The notes below the pieces were generated by a model. The model was not told where the DNA came from, ran no database searches, and saw only the letters and a program-made list of their open reading frames with translations. A DNA stretch of 49,725 nucleotides from contig JAEXPQ010000163.1 of NCBI GenBank assembly GCA_023446735.1, forward strand, positions 1 to 49,725. The letters are read 5' to 3'. Position 1 is the first letter of the stretch. Every line of letters starts with the position of its first letter. This document shows, in pieces, positions 41,730-49,039 of the stretch. A program made the position numbers and the translations under genes. The DNA is from Verrucomicrobiota bacterium (GTDB taxonomy: Bacteria > Verrucomicrobiota > Verrucomicrobiia > Opitutales > Opitutaceae).

Positions 41730-42329
41730 TTATGCCAGCATGTCCAGGTAGGGCTGGATGACCCGGCGCACGCGGCAGACCTCCGCAGCGGCGGCGAGTT
41801 CGCGCAGGGTGAACTTCTTGCCGCGCCAGCCTTCGCGCAGCGCCTCCACGGCGACATCGAGTCCGATCTTCTGCCGGAACTTGAAACAGTCGGCCACCGT
41901 CTTGGCGGGATCGTAGAGGCGAATGGTCCCGGAGTCGGTCCGCACCGTGATGATGTTGCTGATGAGTGCCGGGCCGGAGAAGCGCACGAAGCGCAGCGGT
42001 GGTTGATCGATCTTGGGCTGCCACGCTTTGTTATCGATGGCCATCCAGACCTGAAACGGGTTCTGGGTTCCGATGCCGTGATGGACGAGGGCCGATAGCA
42101 GACAGATGACGCCGTGCGGAACCCGCAGGCAGGCCAGCTCCGTATCGTGGGTATGCGTCAGTTCGCGATCGGGCACGGCATATACGCCCCGGCTGTACTG
42201 GACGAGGAGGCCTTGGCGGACCATCCGCCCGAGATAGACGGTGGGCAGGCCGCCCTTCTTGAGGTCGCGGTGCCGGAGCAGGCCCTTCTTGCGGGCCAGC
42301 TTTTCGATGGCCTGAAGCTTCGTTGGCAT
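41730..42329 (-). CDS. AbiEi-like antitoxin/regulator without a toxin
   Basis: A 199-residue protein of the AbiEi type: an N-terminal winged-helix (KLQAIEKLARKKGLLRHRDL, VYLGRMVRQGLLVQYSRGVY) and a C-terminal domain (SALVHHGIGTQNPFQVWMAI; RLYDPAKTVADCFKFRQKIG; ALREGWRGKKFTLRELAA). AbiEi is the antitoxin of type IV systems that normally precede the nucleotidyltransferase toxin AbiEii. Neither neighbour looks like AbiEii, so this copy probably works as a stand-alone repressor. The ATG at 42329 is preferred to one 16 codons upstream because the latter lies across the operator-like repeat. Confidence 0.85.
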   Translation of the reverse strand: MPTKLQAIEKLARKKGLLRHRDLKKGGLPTVYLGRMVRQGLLVQYSRGVYAVPDRELTHTHDTELACLRVPHGVICLLSALVHHGIGTQNPFQVWMAIDNKAWQPKIDQPPLRFVRFSGPALISNIITVRTDSGTIRLYDPAKTVADCFKFRQKIGLDVAVEALREGWRGKKFTLRELAAAAEVCRVRRVIQPYLDMLA

Positions 42330-42339
42330 GTTGGCAGTA

Positions 42340-42365
42340 CTAGGTAGATATGCGGAAATACCTAG
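42340..42365. promoter_or_regulatory. Inverted repeat upstream of the AbiEi-like gene
   Basis: CTAGGTA (42340-42346) and TACCTAG (42359-42365) form a perfect 7-bp inverted repeat with a 12-base spacer, starting 11 bases upstream of the AbiEi ATG. AbiEi proteins repress their own promoter by binding such repeats, so this is a likely operator. Confidence 0.65.
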
Positions 42366-42421
42366 GGTAAGCAACATGTGTTACGGCGTGGTTCCGTCCG
42401 CCCGTCGCGCCTCAAGTGTTT

Positions 42422-42465
42422 CGCCACGGTCAAGCTCCGCTTCGCTCTCCAGCTTGACCGTGGCG
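42422..42465. repeat. Perfect 15-bp inverted repeat
   Basis: CGCCACGGTCAAGCT and AGCTTGACCGTGGCG flank a 14-base loop. It lies just downstream of the stop at 42552 of the minus-strand three-gene operon and may end its transcript, though no T run follows. It could also be a dispersed palindromic repeat. Confidence 0.6.
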
Positions 42466-42551
42466 GAATCGGCGCGGCTATTCGGGGCGGACTGGACTGC
42501 ATCGGGCTCCACTCCAAGCGGGCGGAGCCGTGTTCGAAATGAACAGAGCGG

Positions 42552-43331
42552 TCAGACCGGCCGGGAGACAGCCACCGGCTTCGTGCGGGGCCGGCCGGCG
42601 CGCACATCGCGTTTGATGCCGTGGCGTGAGCAGAACCGGCGGACGTCTTTGGTGCCGATTTCGAGGCCGAGCGTCGCCAGATGCGCGCGGATGTCCCGGG
42701 TGCGGTAGGCTGCGCTCGGGTTGCGGAGCATGAAGAACAGGGAGTGTACCTTCCATCGGTCTTGGTAACCGAGGGCCAACCGGCGGGAGCGGGGATCGGC
42801 GCATTCTTCCAGGAATTGGAGCGCGCGGGCCAGCTCCCGGAGCATGGCCGGTTCCTTGGACTCGACGACGTCGCCGACGAACGCCGCAGTTGCGCGGGTG
42901 ACGGCCAGTGAGGGCTTGCCGGCTTGCTCGCGCCACGCCTGCGCCAGCAGAAACGCGCCGAGTTTGATCGAGCCGGCTTGGTAGCGGCGGACCAGCTTTT
43001 CCATCTCGGCCCAGGACAGGCCGCCATAGGGGCGCGCGAACCGCGGGAGCGCTTTCTTCAGACGCTGCTGTTCCTCACGCAGCACGCGGTTCTCGCCGAC
43101 GAGCTCGGCCACCGAACTCGTCGGCGGGGTTTCGCCGGCGGCGTCGGCGCGCAGCACCTTCGCAAAGCCGTTGCGCACGGAGGCGGCGCGGGCGAACTCA
43201 TGAAACAGCCAATGCCGCAGCGCCGGCGACTGGCGGCAGCACTGCACGAACAGCGCGACGGCGGCGCTGTCCTCATCCTCCAACTCGCGGCCGAATGTGG
43301 CCCACGGCTCTGGGCGAAGGGGCGAGCTCAT
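42552..43331 (-). CDS. Hypothetical coiled-coil protein (third gene of HTH operon)
   Basis: A 259-residue protein with a predicted coiled coil (SVAELVGENRVLREEQQRL) and a helical remainder. The C-terminal 60 residues (TRDIRAHLATLGLEIGTKDV and RRFCSRHGIKRDVRAGRP) look like a winged-helix DNA-binding domain with a basic tail. No family name is clear to me. Its ATG overlaps the stop of the upstream gene by four bases. The start at 43331 is preferred because the long open frame above it is a shadow of two neighbours. Confidence 0.72.
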   Translation of the reverse strand: MSSPLRPEPWATFGRELEDEDSAAVALFVQCCRQSPALRHWLFHEFARAASVRNGFAKVLRADAAGETPPTSSVAELVGENRVLREEQQRLKKALPRFARPYGGLSWAEMEKLVRRYQAGSIKLGAFLLAQAWREQAGKPSLAVTRATAAFVGDVVESKEPAMLRELARALQFLEECADPRSRRLALGYQDRWKVHSLFFMLRNPSAAYRTRDIRAHLATLGLEIGTKDVRRFCSRHGIKRDVRAGRPRTKPVAVSRPV

Positions 43332-43885
43332 GCCTTTGCTCCCGGAGGTATGGACAAATCGGAGCGGCCGGCGAGTTCCGATTCGAACAACGGGCGTAGC
43401 CGTTCGAAGAGTGCACGCAGTTCCTGCCGGTAGGCGGTGCACTGGTCGGGCGCCACGTGGCGGAAGTCCGTTCGCTTGAGCGAGACGAGCAGGCGTTGGG
43501 CGAGGCGGACATGCGGCGGGAGTGTGCCGACCGGGACGGAGGCGGCGCGGGACTTCGGTTCGGTGGCGATGCCCAGGTTGAAGTAGACCTGGCGTAGGCT
43601 CATGCCCTTCAGCTGGCCGACGTCCTTCACCGTTTCCGCGAGCCGCATATACTTCTGCGCCGTGCGTTGCGTGCCGCGGAAGTTCTTTCCGAGCCAGTCG
43701 CGCCACATGCCGCTGCCCATCGACTGGCGCACGCGGGCTTTGGCCGCGATCAGCAGTTGGCCGGAGCGCCAGGCGGCGACGAGGGCGCCGTGAATCGAAT
43801 CCGCGGAGACTTTCGACAGCCGGACCACTTCGGCGTGCAGCCGGTTGATCTCTCCGGCCGCGGAGTCTTCGGCCGTGGTTTTCAT
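43328..43885 (-). CDS. DUF3102-like protein
   Basis: A 185-residue protein with the pattern of DUF3102: ALVAAWRSGQLLIAAKARV, GMWRDWLGKNFRGTQRTAQ and KYMRLAETVKDVGQLKG. These proteins are common on plasmids, phages and ICEs and are thought to be DNA-associated; their precise role is not known to me. It overlaps the genes on both sides by four bases (ATGA), so translation is coupled. Confidence 0.78.
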   Translation of the reverse strand: MKTTAEDSAAGEINRLHAEVVRLSKVSADSIHGALVAAWRSGQLLIAAKARVRQSMGSGMWRDWLGKNFRGTQRTAQKYMRLAETVKDVGQLKGMSLRQVYFNLGIATEPKSRAASVPVGTLPPHVRLAQRLLVSLKRTDFRHVAPDQCTAYRQELRALFERLRPLFESELAGRSDLSIPPGAKA

Positions 43886-44163
43886 CGCTCCAGCCCGGTG
43901 GTGAGACGGAAACTCTCGGCCAGCTTGTGCACGGTCTGCTTGGTGCGGCCGGACTTCGTCCCGATCTGTTCGAGCGTCTGGCCGTCGACCAGGTCGGGCC
44001 GGACGCAGTAGAGGGCGACGGACGTGCGCAGGCCGCGGTCCTCGAGGGTGGCACCGTCCGCCATCCAGAGCAGCAGCCGGCAAATGACTTCGAGCGCCAT
44101 GGCGCGGGCTTCGAGGCGCGGATCGATGGGCTCGGCGAAGAAGGAGTCGTTGGGATTGGTCAT
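43882..44163 (-). CDS. Small HTH regulator (first gene of operon)
   Basis: A 93-residue protein with a helix-turn-helix like sigma-70 region 4 or a recombinase HTH (QTLEQIGTKSGRTKQTVHKL, 63-82). An upstream part is acidic and helical (ARAMALEVICRLLLWMADG). It is the first of three coupled genes; a 16-bp palindrome lies about 95 bases upstream. It may be an autoregulator of this operon. Start chosen as ATG at 44163; the longer open frame crosses the terminator of the neighbouring gene. Confidence 0.75.
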   Translation of the reverse strand: MTNPNDSFFAEPIDPRLEARAMALEVICRLLLWMADGATLEDRGLRTSVALYCVRPDLVDGQTLEQIGTKSGRTKQTVHKLAESFRLTTGLER

Positions 44164-44256
44164 TGGTGTAGTGGATTCGACGCCACAATACCGCGACCAC
44201 GCCGTTTGAAATAGGCCCAGCGTGCGGGGTCGCCGGTGTCCCCATTTTCTGAGAAG

Positions 44257-44272
44257 CGAACCGCGCGGTTCG
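44257..44272. promoter_or_regulatory. Perfect 16-bp palindrome, operator candidate
   Basis: CGAACCGCGCGGTTCG reads the same on both strands and is flanked by imperfectly matching A/T-rich arms. It lies 94 bases upstream of the HTH operon's ATG and next to the terminator of the excisionase-like gene, the place expected for an operator. Confidence 0.6.
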
Positions 44273-44288
44273 TTTTCTAGAAAAGGAA

Positions 44289-44316
44289 AAGCCGCGCTGG
44301 CGAACCAGCGCGGCTT
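44289..44316 (-). terminator. Rho-independent terminator after the excisionase-like gene
   Basis: On the minus strand a 12-bp perfect stem (AAGCCGCGCTGG / CCAGCGCGGCTT, 4-base loop) is followed by TTCCTTTTCT. It lies about 18 bases after the stop of the gene at 44334. Confidence 0.85.
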
Positions 44317-44333
44317 CGTGGCCGGCGGTCTGT

Positions 44334-44567
44334 TCACCCGCGGGCCGGGATCTTCAACTTGGTCCGGATGTGGCCGGAGACCTCGGCGGGATCGTAGTAG
44401 ACAAAATGGCCGACGCGGTGATGGGGGATCCGGCGCCGGCGTGTCCATTCCCGCAGGGTGCGGATGGACGGTTCGTTGTTCTTCGGGAAGATCCCGCTTT
44501 GGCGGAGACCGACGATATCCGTGAGCTGTGCTTCGATGACAGGAGTGGCAGAAGTTGTCGTGTCCAT
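44334..44567 (-). CDS. Excisionase-like winged-helix protein
   Basis: A 77-residue protein with a MerR/AlpA-type winged HTH: IVGLRQSGIFPKNNEPSIRT, LREWTRRRRIPHHRVGHFVY and YDPAEVSGHIRTKL. Such small proteins are often recombination directionality factors that help the integrase excise the element, or plasmid regulators. It lies on the same strand as the toxin-antitoxin pair and integrase. The family assignment is by pattern. Confidence 0.75.
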   Translation of the reverse strand: MDTTTSATPVIEAQLTDIVGLRQSGIFPKNNEPSIRTLREWTRRRRIPHHRVGHFVYYDPAEVSGHIRTKLKIPARG

Positions 44568-44587
44568 GCCCCCGGTTGCCCGTCAAC

Positions 44588-44884
44588 TCACGCGGCGACC
44601 ACGTCGAGCTTCAGGCGGCAGCCGAGGGCCGACGCCGTGCGGCTGAGCGTGTGCAGGGTGATCGAGGTGTTTTCCTCGTCGAGGACCCGGTTGAGCGCCG
44701 CCCGGCTGGTCTTCAGTCTATTGGCGAGGGCCGAGACGTTGACGTTGCGCTGCTTCATCCGCTTGGCGAGGGCAGCGGCGATGACCTTCTTGAGCGCCGC
44801 GGCCTGTGCCTCTTCAAGAAGGCCTTCTTCGCGAAGGAAGTCGCTGAAATCACTGCCGTGATGAGGATTCTTGGACCTGTTCAT
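44588..44884 (-). CDS. HigA-like antitoxin (XRE HTH)
   Basis: A 98-residue protein with a central Xre-type HTH (LAKRMKQRNVNVSALANRLK, TSRAALNRVLDEENTSITLH) and SALGCRLKLDV at its end, typical of HigA-like antitoxins with a C-terminal cro/C1-like DNA-binding part. Its start lies inside the toxin gene upstream (35-base overlap), a common toxin-first TA layout. Confidence 0.85.
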   Translation of the reverse strand: MNRSKNPHHGSDFSDFLREEGLLEEAQAAALKKVIAAALAKRMKQRNVNVSALANRLKTSRAALNRVLDEENTSITLHTLSRTASALGCRLKLDVVAA

Positions 44885-45242
44885 AGTCGTGTTTCCGTTT
44901 GCGGGCGAGGTTGAGTTCGTGGGCGGGCGTGGCCCGGGTCTTTTTGATGAAGCCGTGAAGGAGGATGACGGTGTCGTGACTGACGAAGAAGAGCGTCCGG
45001 GCGATCCGGGTGGCCGTCCGGGAGCGGACCTCCCAGAGACCGTGGCCCAGGGAGTCCACCAGCGGAAGGCCGAGAGGCCAGCCGTACTGCACTGCGAGGA
45101 TGTCGGCCCCGATCTGCTTTCGTTCGTCTGTCGGCAGGCTTTTCAGCCATTCCCGCACCGGTTCGTTGCCGGAGGCGGTGCGGAAGAAGACGACCGCAAG
45201 CGGACGGGGTCTTGGCCTAGATGAATCTAAAAAGATACACAT
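44850..45242 (-). CDS. HigB/RelE-type toxin (Gp49-like)
   Basis: A 130-residue protein of the RelE superfamily, Gp49/HigB-like subgroup: VREWLKSLPTDERKQIGADI, LGHGLWEVRSRTATRIARTL, FVSHDTVILLHGFIKKTRAT and a late ELNLARKRKHDY. Such toxins cut mRNA at the ribosome and are restrained by the adjacent antitoxin; here toxin precedes antitoxin, the HigBA order. The pair should stabilise the ICE. The first about 15 residues may not be part of the mature start. Confidence 0.86.
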   Translation of the reverse strand: MCIFLDSSRPRPRPLAVVFFRTASGNEPVREWLKSLPTDERKQIGADILAVQYGWPLGLPLVDSLGHGLWEVRSRTATRIARTLFFVSHDTVILLHGFIKKTRATPAHELNLARKRKHDYEQVQESSSRQ

Positions 45243-45263
45243 CGCAAGAGCCTTTCTTTTTGA

Positions 45264-46484
45264 TCAGGCGACCGCGGCGCTCGCCGGCGGCAGTTGGATG
45301 ATGTTGCCCTCGGGCTCCGCGGCCGGGGCCGCGGCCCGCTTCGGGTAGATGTTGAAGAACTCTTCCGCCTCGGCGGAGGTCTTCAGATCGAGGTAATGCC
45401 GGCGGATGATGCTTTCCGAGTTGCCCGCTTGCAGCGCGGCTTCGCCGAAGGAGCGGTGTTTCGCGACCAGCATCGAAATGAACGTGTGCCGCATCACGTC
45501 GTGCGAGAGGCTGAACCGTTTCGCGAAACGCTCCCGCCGCTTCTTGAAGTTGCCGACGATGATCGGGAACTTGTCGAGCGGGTAGGCGCGGAGCCAGGCC
45601 GCGAGGTTGGGCTGGATCACGATCTTGCGCGGCTCGCGGACCTTGGAGACTTCGGGGGAGATCCGGATCACGCCTTCGTCGAGGCGAACCGCGTCGGGCT
45701 GGAGCTTGTGGATTTCGCCGCCGGGCACGCCCGGACGGATGCCGGCGAACAGGCAGAGCGCATAATACGGGACCCAGATGCCGCCCTCGTGCCCCTCCAT
45801 GAATTCCATGAACTCGCGGGCCTGGGCGACGGAGAGCGTGGGCGCCGAGCCGCGGCGCTGCCGCAGGCGGTGTTGGGGAATCCGCAGGATGGGATTGTCG
45901 ACGATCCACCCCCGGAGGAACGCGAACTTGAAGAACGTCGAGAGGGTGCCGCGCCGGTTGTTGTAGGTCTTGAGGGACGGTTGCCGGAGTTCGAGGTAGG
46001 CCACGAGGCTAGTTACCGTGAGCTCGGCGACGCTCTTGCCGCGGAAGTGCTTTTCGAGGCGCCCGAGATCCCACCGGATGCGGCGCATCTGATGGTCGGA
46101 GATGTGGTCCTGTTCGAATTCGCGGTTCTTGGCCGCGACGTATTCGGCAATCGCCTCCGGGAGCGGTTTGCGTTCCGCCGGTTCGCGATGGTTGGTCAGG
46201 GCGTAGTCGATGTAGAACGAGAGCGGACGTGTGCGGTCGGCGAGGCGCCGGAACACGGCTTCCGCTTCGCGGACCTGGTCGTCCGTCAACGTTGTCGCGA
46301 CGGTGCGCAGCCCGCTCGCTCGTTGGATCGCCCGGATCTCCAGCGCCGATTTCTCGGCGGCGGCATCCTCGCGACTCTTGAAGTTTTTCCGAATGCGAAC
46401 GCCGCCGACGGTACCTGACACCCGCCACGACGTGACTCCGTTTCGATTTTCGAAACGACTGACCGAGAGTTCTGTGTGATTCAC
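45264..46484 (-). CDS. Tyrosine recombinase (integrase)
   Basis: A 406-residue integrase with an N-terminal arm-binding part (RFENRNGVTSWRVSGTVGG), a SAM-like core-binding domain (about 108-205; LRQPSLKTYNNRRGTLSTFF) and a catalytic domain. Visible catalytic residues are R250 (LFAGIRPG), the H-x-x-R motif (SHDVMRHTF) and Y364 (IIRRHYLDL). It starts at the GTG at 46484, 72 bases from the attachment repeat, and points away from the tRNA. The intervening DNA holds an inverted repeat of TGGCAACC-like arm words. This is the expected arrangement for a tRNA-directed ICE integrase. Confidence 0.92.
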   Translation of the reverse strand: MNHTELSVSRFENRNGVTSWRVSGTVGGVRIRKNFKSREDAAAEKSALEIRAIQRASGLRTVATTLTDDQVREAEAVFRRLADRTRPLSFYIDYALTNHREPAERKPLPEAIAEYVAAKNREFEQDHISDHQMRRIRWDLGRLEKHFRGKSVAELTVTSLVAYLELRQPSLKTYNNRRGTLSTFFKFAFLRGWIVDNPILRIPQHRLRQRRGSAPTLSVAQAREFMEFMEGHEGGIWVPYYALCLFAGIRPGVPGGEIHKLQPDAVRLDEGVIRISPEVSKVREPRKIVIQPNLAAWLRAYPLDKFPIIVGNFKKRRERFAKRFSLSHDVMRHTFISMLVAKHRSFGEAALQAGNSESIIRRHYLDLKTSAEAEEFFNIYPKRAAAPAAEPEGNIIQLPPASAAVA

Positions 46485-46488
46485 GCTT

Positions 46489-46513
46489 AGGTTGCCACGT
46501 CAGCTGGCAACCT
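46489..46513. promoter_or_regulatory. Inverted repeat of integrase arm words
   Basis: AGGTTGCCA (46489-46497) and TGGCAACCT (46505-46513) form a perfect 9-bp inverted repeat, 5 bases upstream of the integrase start. The same word recurs near the left end (7832-7946). It probably binds the integrase and also overlaps its promoter, so the protein may repress its own gene. Confidence 0.6.
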
Positions 46514-46527
46514 AACTCTCGAAAGCA

Positions 46528-46554
46528 CTAAGCCGCTCATTACGAGCGGCTTAG
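46528..46554 (-). terminator. Element-borne stem-loop downstream of tRNA-Glu
   Basis: CTAAGCCGCTC and GAGCGGCTTAG form a perfect 11-bp stem with a 5-base loop, beginning one base after the tRNA 3' end. It takes the place of the chromosomal terminator now stranded at 7652-7683, so the element appears to supply a terminator for the rebuilt tRNA. Confidence 0.65.
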
Positions 46555-46555
46555 A

Positions 46556-46579
46556 TGGCGTCCCCACGGGGATTCGAAC
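46556..46579. repeat. ICE attachment repeat, right copy
   Basis: Identical in 24 bases and orientation to 7690-7713 and forming the 3' end of the intact tRNA-Glu. Integration is therefore at the tRNA 3' end and leaves the tRNA functional. Confidence 0.92.
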
Positions 46580-46632
46580 CCCGGTTCTCACCGTGAAAGG
46601 GTGGTGTCCTAACCGGGCTAGACGATGGGGAC
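46556..46632 (-). tRNA. tRNA-Glu (anticodon TTC)
   Basis: 77 nt on the minus strand from 46632. The acceptor stem GTCCCCA pairs with TGGGGAC, the discriminator is G and CCA is encoded. Anticodon loop CCCTTTCACGG gives TTC; the T arm has GGTTCGAATCC. Only one tRNA copy here is complete, and its 3' end is the ICE attachment core. Confidence 0.96.
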
Positions 46633-46699
46633 CCAGTAGAAGAGCGCGGACGCTAGGTCTGCTCCGAGGGTGCGCAAGCGCGAATTTGCAGACATTCGC

Positions 46700-49039
46700 T
46701 CATGCCGGGGCCAAGTCCACCGAATCGAGCGCTTGCCGGACCGCGTGGGCGAGGTCGTCGCCGTTGAACGGCTTGGGCAAAAGGACCGTGCGCCCGAGGC
46801 AGCCGATCCCGTCGGCGGTGAGGCCTTCGTTGCAGAAGCCCGACATCAGGACGGCGGGCGTGCCGATGCCTGCGGTGCGCAACTCATGGATGAGGTCGTG
46901 GCCGGTGAGATGGGGCATCGTGAGGTCGGTCACGACGAGATCGAACCGGCGGGGGTCGGCGCGTAGGGTGGCGAGGGCTTCGCGCGGATCGTTGAAGACG
47001 ACCGTGCGGTATTTCAACTGGTCGAGTCGGGCCCCGACGAAGGCGGCGACCGATTTCTCGTCGTCGACCACGGCGACCGCCTCGCCGTTGCCGGGGACGA
47101 TCGTGGAGGTGTTCTCCGTCTTCTGCTCGGATTCGACGCAGGCGGGAATGAAGATCTCGAAGGTGGTGCCGACCCCAAGACGACTCGCGACCCGAAGCCC
47201 GCCGTTGTGGGCGTTGACGATGCCCCGGACGAGCGCCAGACCGAGGCCGGTCCCCTCGCCGACCTTCTTGGTCGTGAAGAACGGCTCGAACAGCCGTTTG
47301 AGCGTGGCCTCGTCCATCCCGTGCCCGGTATCGGCGATGCTGAGGCAGAGGTAGTTGCCGGGCTTCAGTTTGGGCGTGGTGTCCGTGAGCGCCTCGGCCA
47401 GCGCGACCGGGGCGATGCGAATCGTGAGCTTTCCGACGTGGCCACGCATCGCATGGACGGCGTTGGTGCAGAGGTTGAGCACCACCTGATGGATGGCGGT
47501 GGGGTCGGCGCGGACTCGGCCGTGCTGCAGGTCGCGTTCGATCTCGATTGTCGCCGGGGTGGAGGCACGGACGAGCTTGAGGGCCTCGCCGGCCGCGGCG
47601 GCCAGATCCAGCGGCACCTGCTGGGCGCTTTTCTGGCGCGCGAAGGTGAGGATCTGGGCGACGAGGTCCTTGGCGCGCATGCCGGCCTTGCGCACCTCGC
47701 CGAGGTCGTTGTGCGCGGGGTGATCTTCGGGCAGGGAGAGGCTGGCGATCTCCGTGAAGCCGAGGATGCCGGTGAGGATGTTGTTGAAATCGTGGGCGAT
47801 GCCGCCGGCGAGGGTGCCGATGGTCTCGAGTTTCTGGGCCTGGAAGAGCTGGGCCTCGAGCTGGCGGCGGCGGTCCTGCTCCTCGCGGGCGGCGGTGACG
47901 TCCTCGTGGATCGCGAGGTAGTTCTTCACGCGGCCGTCCTTGTCGAAGATCGGGGCGATGCTGGCGCGGACCATGTAGGTCTGTCCGTTCTTGCGGCGGC
48001 AGGCGAAATCGCCCTGCCAGGTGTGCCCGGAATGGAGCACCTGCCGCAGGTCCTGCCGCAGGTCCGCCGGATTGTCCGGCGACAGGAAACACGTCGGGTC
48101 TTGCCCGAGCAGTTCCGCGCTGTCGAAACCGCACATCGCCAACAGGCGGGCGTTGACGAAGAGGGTGCGGTGCTGGGCGTCGGACACGATGACGCCGACG
48201 GGGCTCTGCTCGATGGCCTCCGAGAGCAGGTGGATCTGCTCCTCCGAGCGTTTGCGGTCGCTGATGTCGCGGGCGATGCCCTCGACGGCGACGAGCTGGC
48301 CGAGCTCGTTGCGCACGGGAACGAAGCGCTGCTCGGTGACGACGGCCGGACCGGCACGGGTGAGCCAGCGGATCTCTCGTATTCCGATCGGGACCACGCG
48401 GCTGCGGGCGATGGCGCGCAGTTCGTCGCGCTCGCCGGGCGGGACGAGCCGCGCGGCCAGGTCGGGGTCGGCGTAGAACTCCTCGGGCCGGTAGCCGACG
48501 ATCTGCTCGATGGCGGGGCTGATGTATTCGTACCCGGGATGAGGTTCGAAGCGGTAGCGGAAGATGGCGTCGGGGGCGTTGGCCGTGAGGCGGCGGAAAC
48601 GTTCCTCGCTGGCGCGCAGCGACTGCTCGATCCGCAGGCGTTCGCGGTGTTCACGAGCTTCTGCCAATGCACGGCGGACGGACGACGCGAGCCGGGCGAG
48701 CGAGCCCTTCAGGACGAAGTCGGTCGCGCCGTTGCGCAGCGATTCGACGGCGGTTTCCTCGCCGAGGGCCCCCGAGACGAAGATGAACGGGACGCCGGGG
48801 CATAGTTCGCGTTTGATCGCGAGGGCCGTGAGGCCGTCGATCCCGGGGAGGTTGAAATCCGAGAGGATGAGGTCGGGGGGATTCGGCGCGAGCGCGCGGC
48901 GGTAGCTCTCCGGCTCGTCGACATGGTCGATGGTGGCCACGATGCCGTCGTCGGCGAGCATCGCGCGCACGAGCTCGTAGGCGCCGAGGTCGTCCTCGAG
49001 ATGGACGATTCGCAGGAGAGGTGGCTCGCTCGCGCTCAT
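46700..49039 (-). CDS. Hybrid sensor histidine kinase (REC-PAS-PAS-kinase-REC)
   Basis: A 779-residue cytoplasmic kinase. A receiver domain is at the N-terminus (LRIVHLEDD, LSDFNLPG, FVLKG), two PAS domains follow (RRLTANAPDAIFRY; IEQSPVGVIVSDAQH), then HisKA with its phospho-acceptor histidine in GGIAHDFNNILTGILGF, HATPase boxes (ADTGHGMD; GEGTGLGLALVRGIV) and a C-terminal receiver (VVDDEKSV, VTDLTMPHLTG, LPKPF). It is the NtrB-like type with an H-D-F-N-N box. I use the ATG at 49039; the 36-base extension to 49075 overlaps the response regulator. ATGA overlap with that gene shows coupling. Confidence 0.9.
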   Translation of the reverse strand: MSASEPPLLRIVHLEDDLGAYELVRAMLADDGIVATIDHVDEPESYRRALAPNPPDLILSDFNLPGIDGLTALAIKRELCPGVPFIFVSGALGEETAVESLRNGATDFVLKGSLARLASSVRRALAEAREHRERLRIEQSLRASEERFRRLTANAPDAIFRYRFEPHPGYEYISPAIEQIVGYRPEEFYADPDLAARLVPPGERDELRAIARSRVVPIGIREIRWLTRAGPAVVTEQRFVPVRNELGQLVAVEGIARDISDRKRSEEQIHLLSEAIEQSPVGVIVSDAQHRTLFVNARLLAMCGFDSAELLGQDPTCFLSPDNPADLRQDLRQVLHSGHTWQGDFACRRKNGQTYMVRASIAPIFDKDGRVKNYLAIHEDVTAAREEQDRRRQLEAQLFQAQKLETIGTLAGGIAHDFNNILTGILGFTEIASLSLPEDHPAHNDLGEVRKAGMRAKDLVAQILTFARQKSAQQVPLDLAAAAGEALKLVRASTPATIEIERDLQHGRVRADPTAIHQVVLNLCTNAVHAMRGHVGKLTIRIAPVALAEALTDTTPKLKPGNYLCLSIADTGHGMDEATLKRLFEPFFTTKKVGEGTGLGLALVRGIVNAHNGGLRVASRLGVGTTFEIFIPACVESEQKTENTSTIVPGNGEAVAVVDDEKSVAAFVGARLDQLKYRTVVFNDPREALATLRADPRRFDLVVTDLTMPHLTGHDLIHELRTAGIGTPAVLMSGFCNEGLTADGIGCLGRTVLLPKPFNGDDLAHAVRQALDSVDLAPA

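Larger units (their letters stand above)
7690..46579. mobile_element. Integrative and conjugative element in tRNA-Glu
   Basis: The element is bounded by a 24-bp direct repeat that equals the 3' end of tRNA-Glu. It encodes a tyrosine recombinase next to the intact tRNA, an excisionase-like HTH protein, a MobF relaxase, a coupling protein and a VirB-type secretion system, which together define an ICE rather than a passive island. Cargo is a restriction/helicase cluster and an NTPase pair near the left end. Base composition supports transfer: the cargo, especially 16.0-16.9 and 21.0-23.4 kb, is visibly richer in A+T than both flanks. I see no broken core gene, so it may be mobile. VirB11 and VirB1 homologues are not evident, so function is not certain. 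Confidence 0.9.

Noticed and set aside
47207..48805. A 532-codon plus-strand open frame
   Set aside because: It is antisense to the hybrid histidine kinase and has no recognisable domain.
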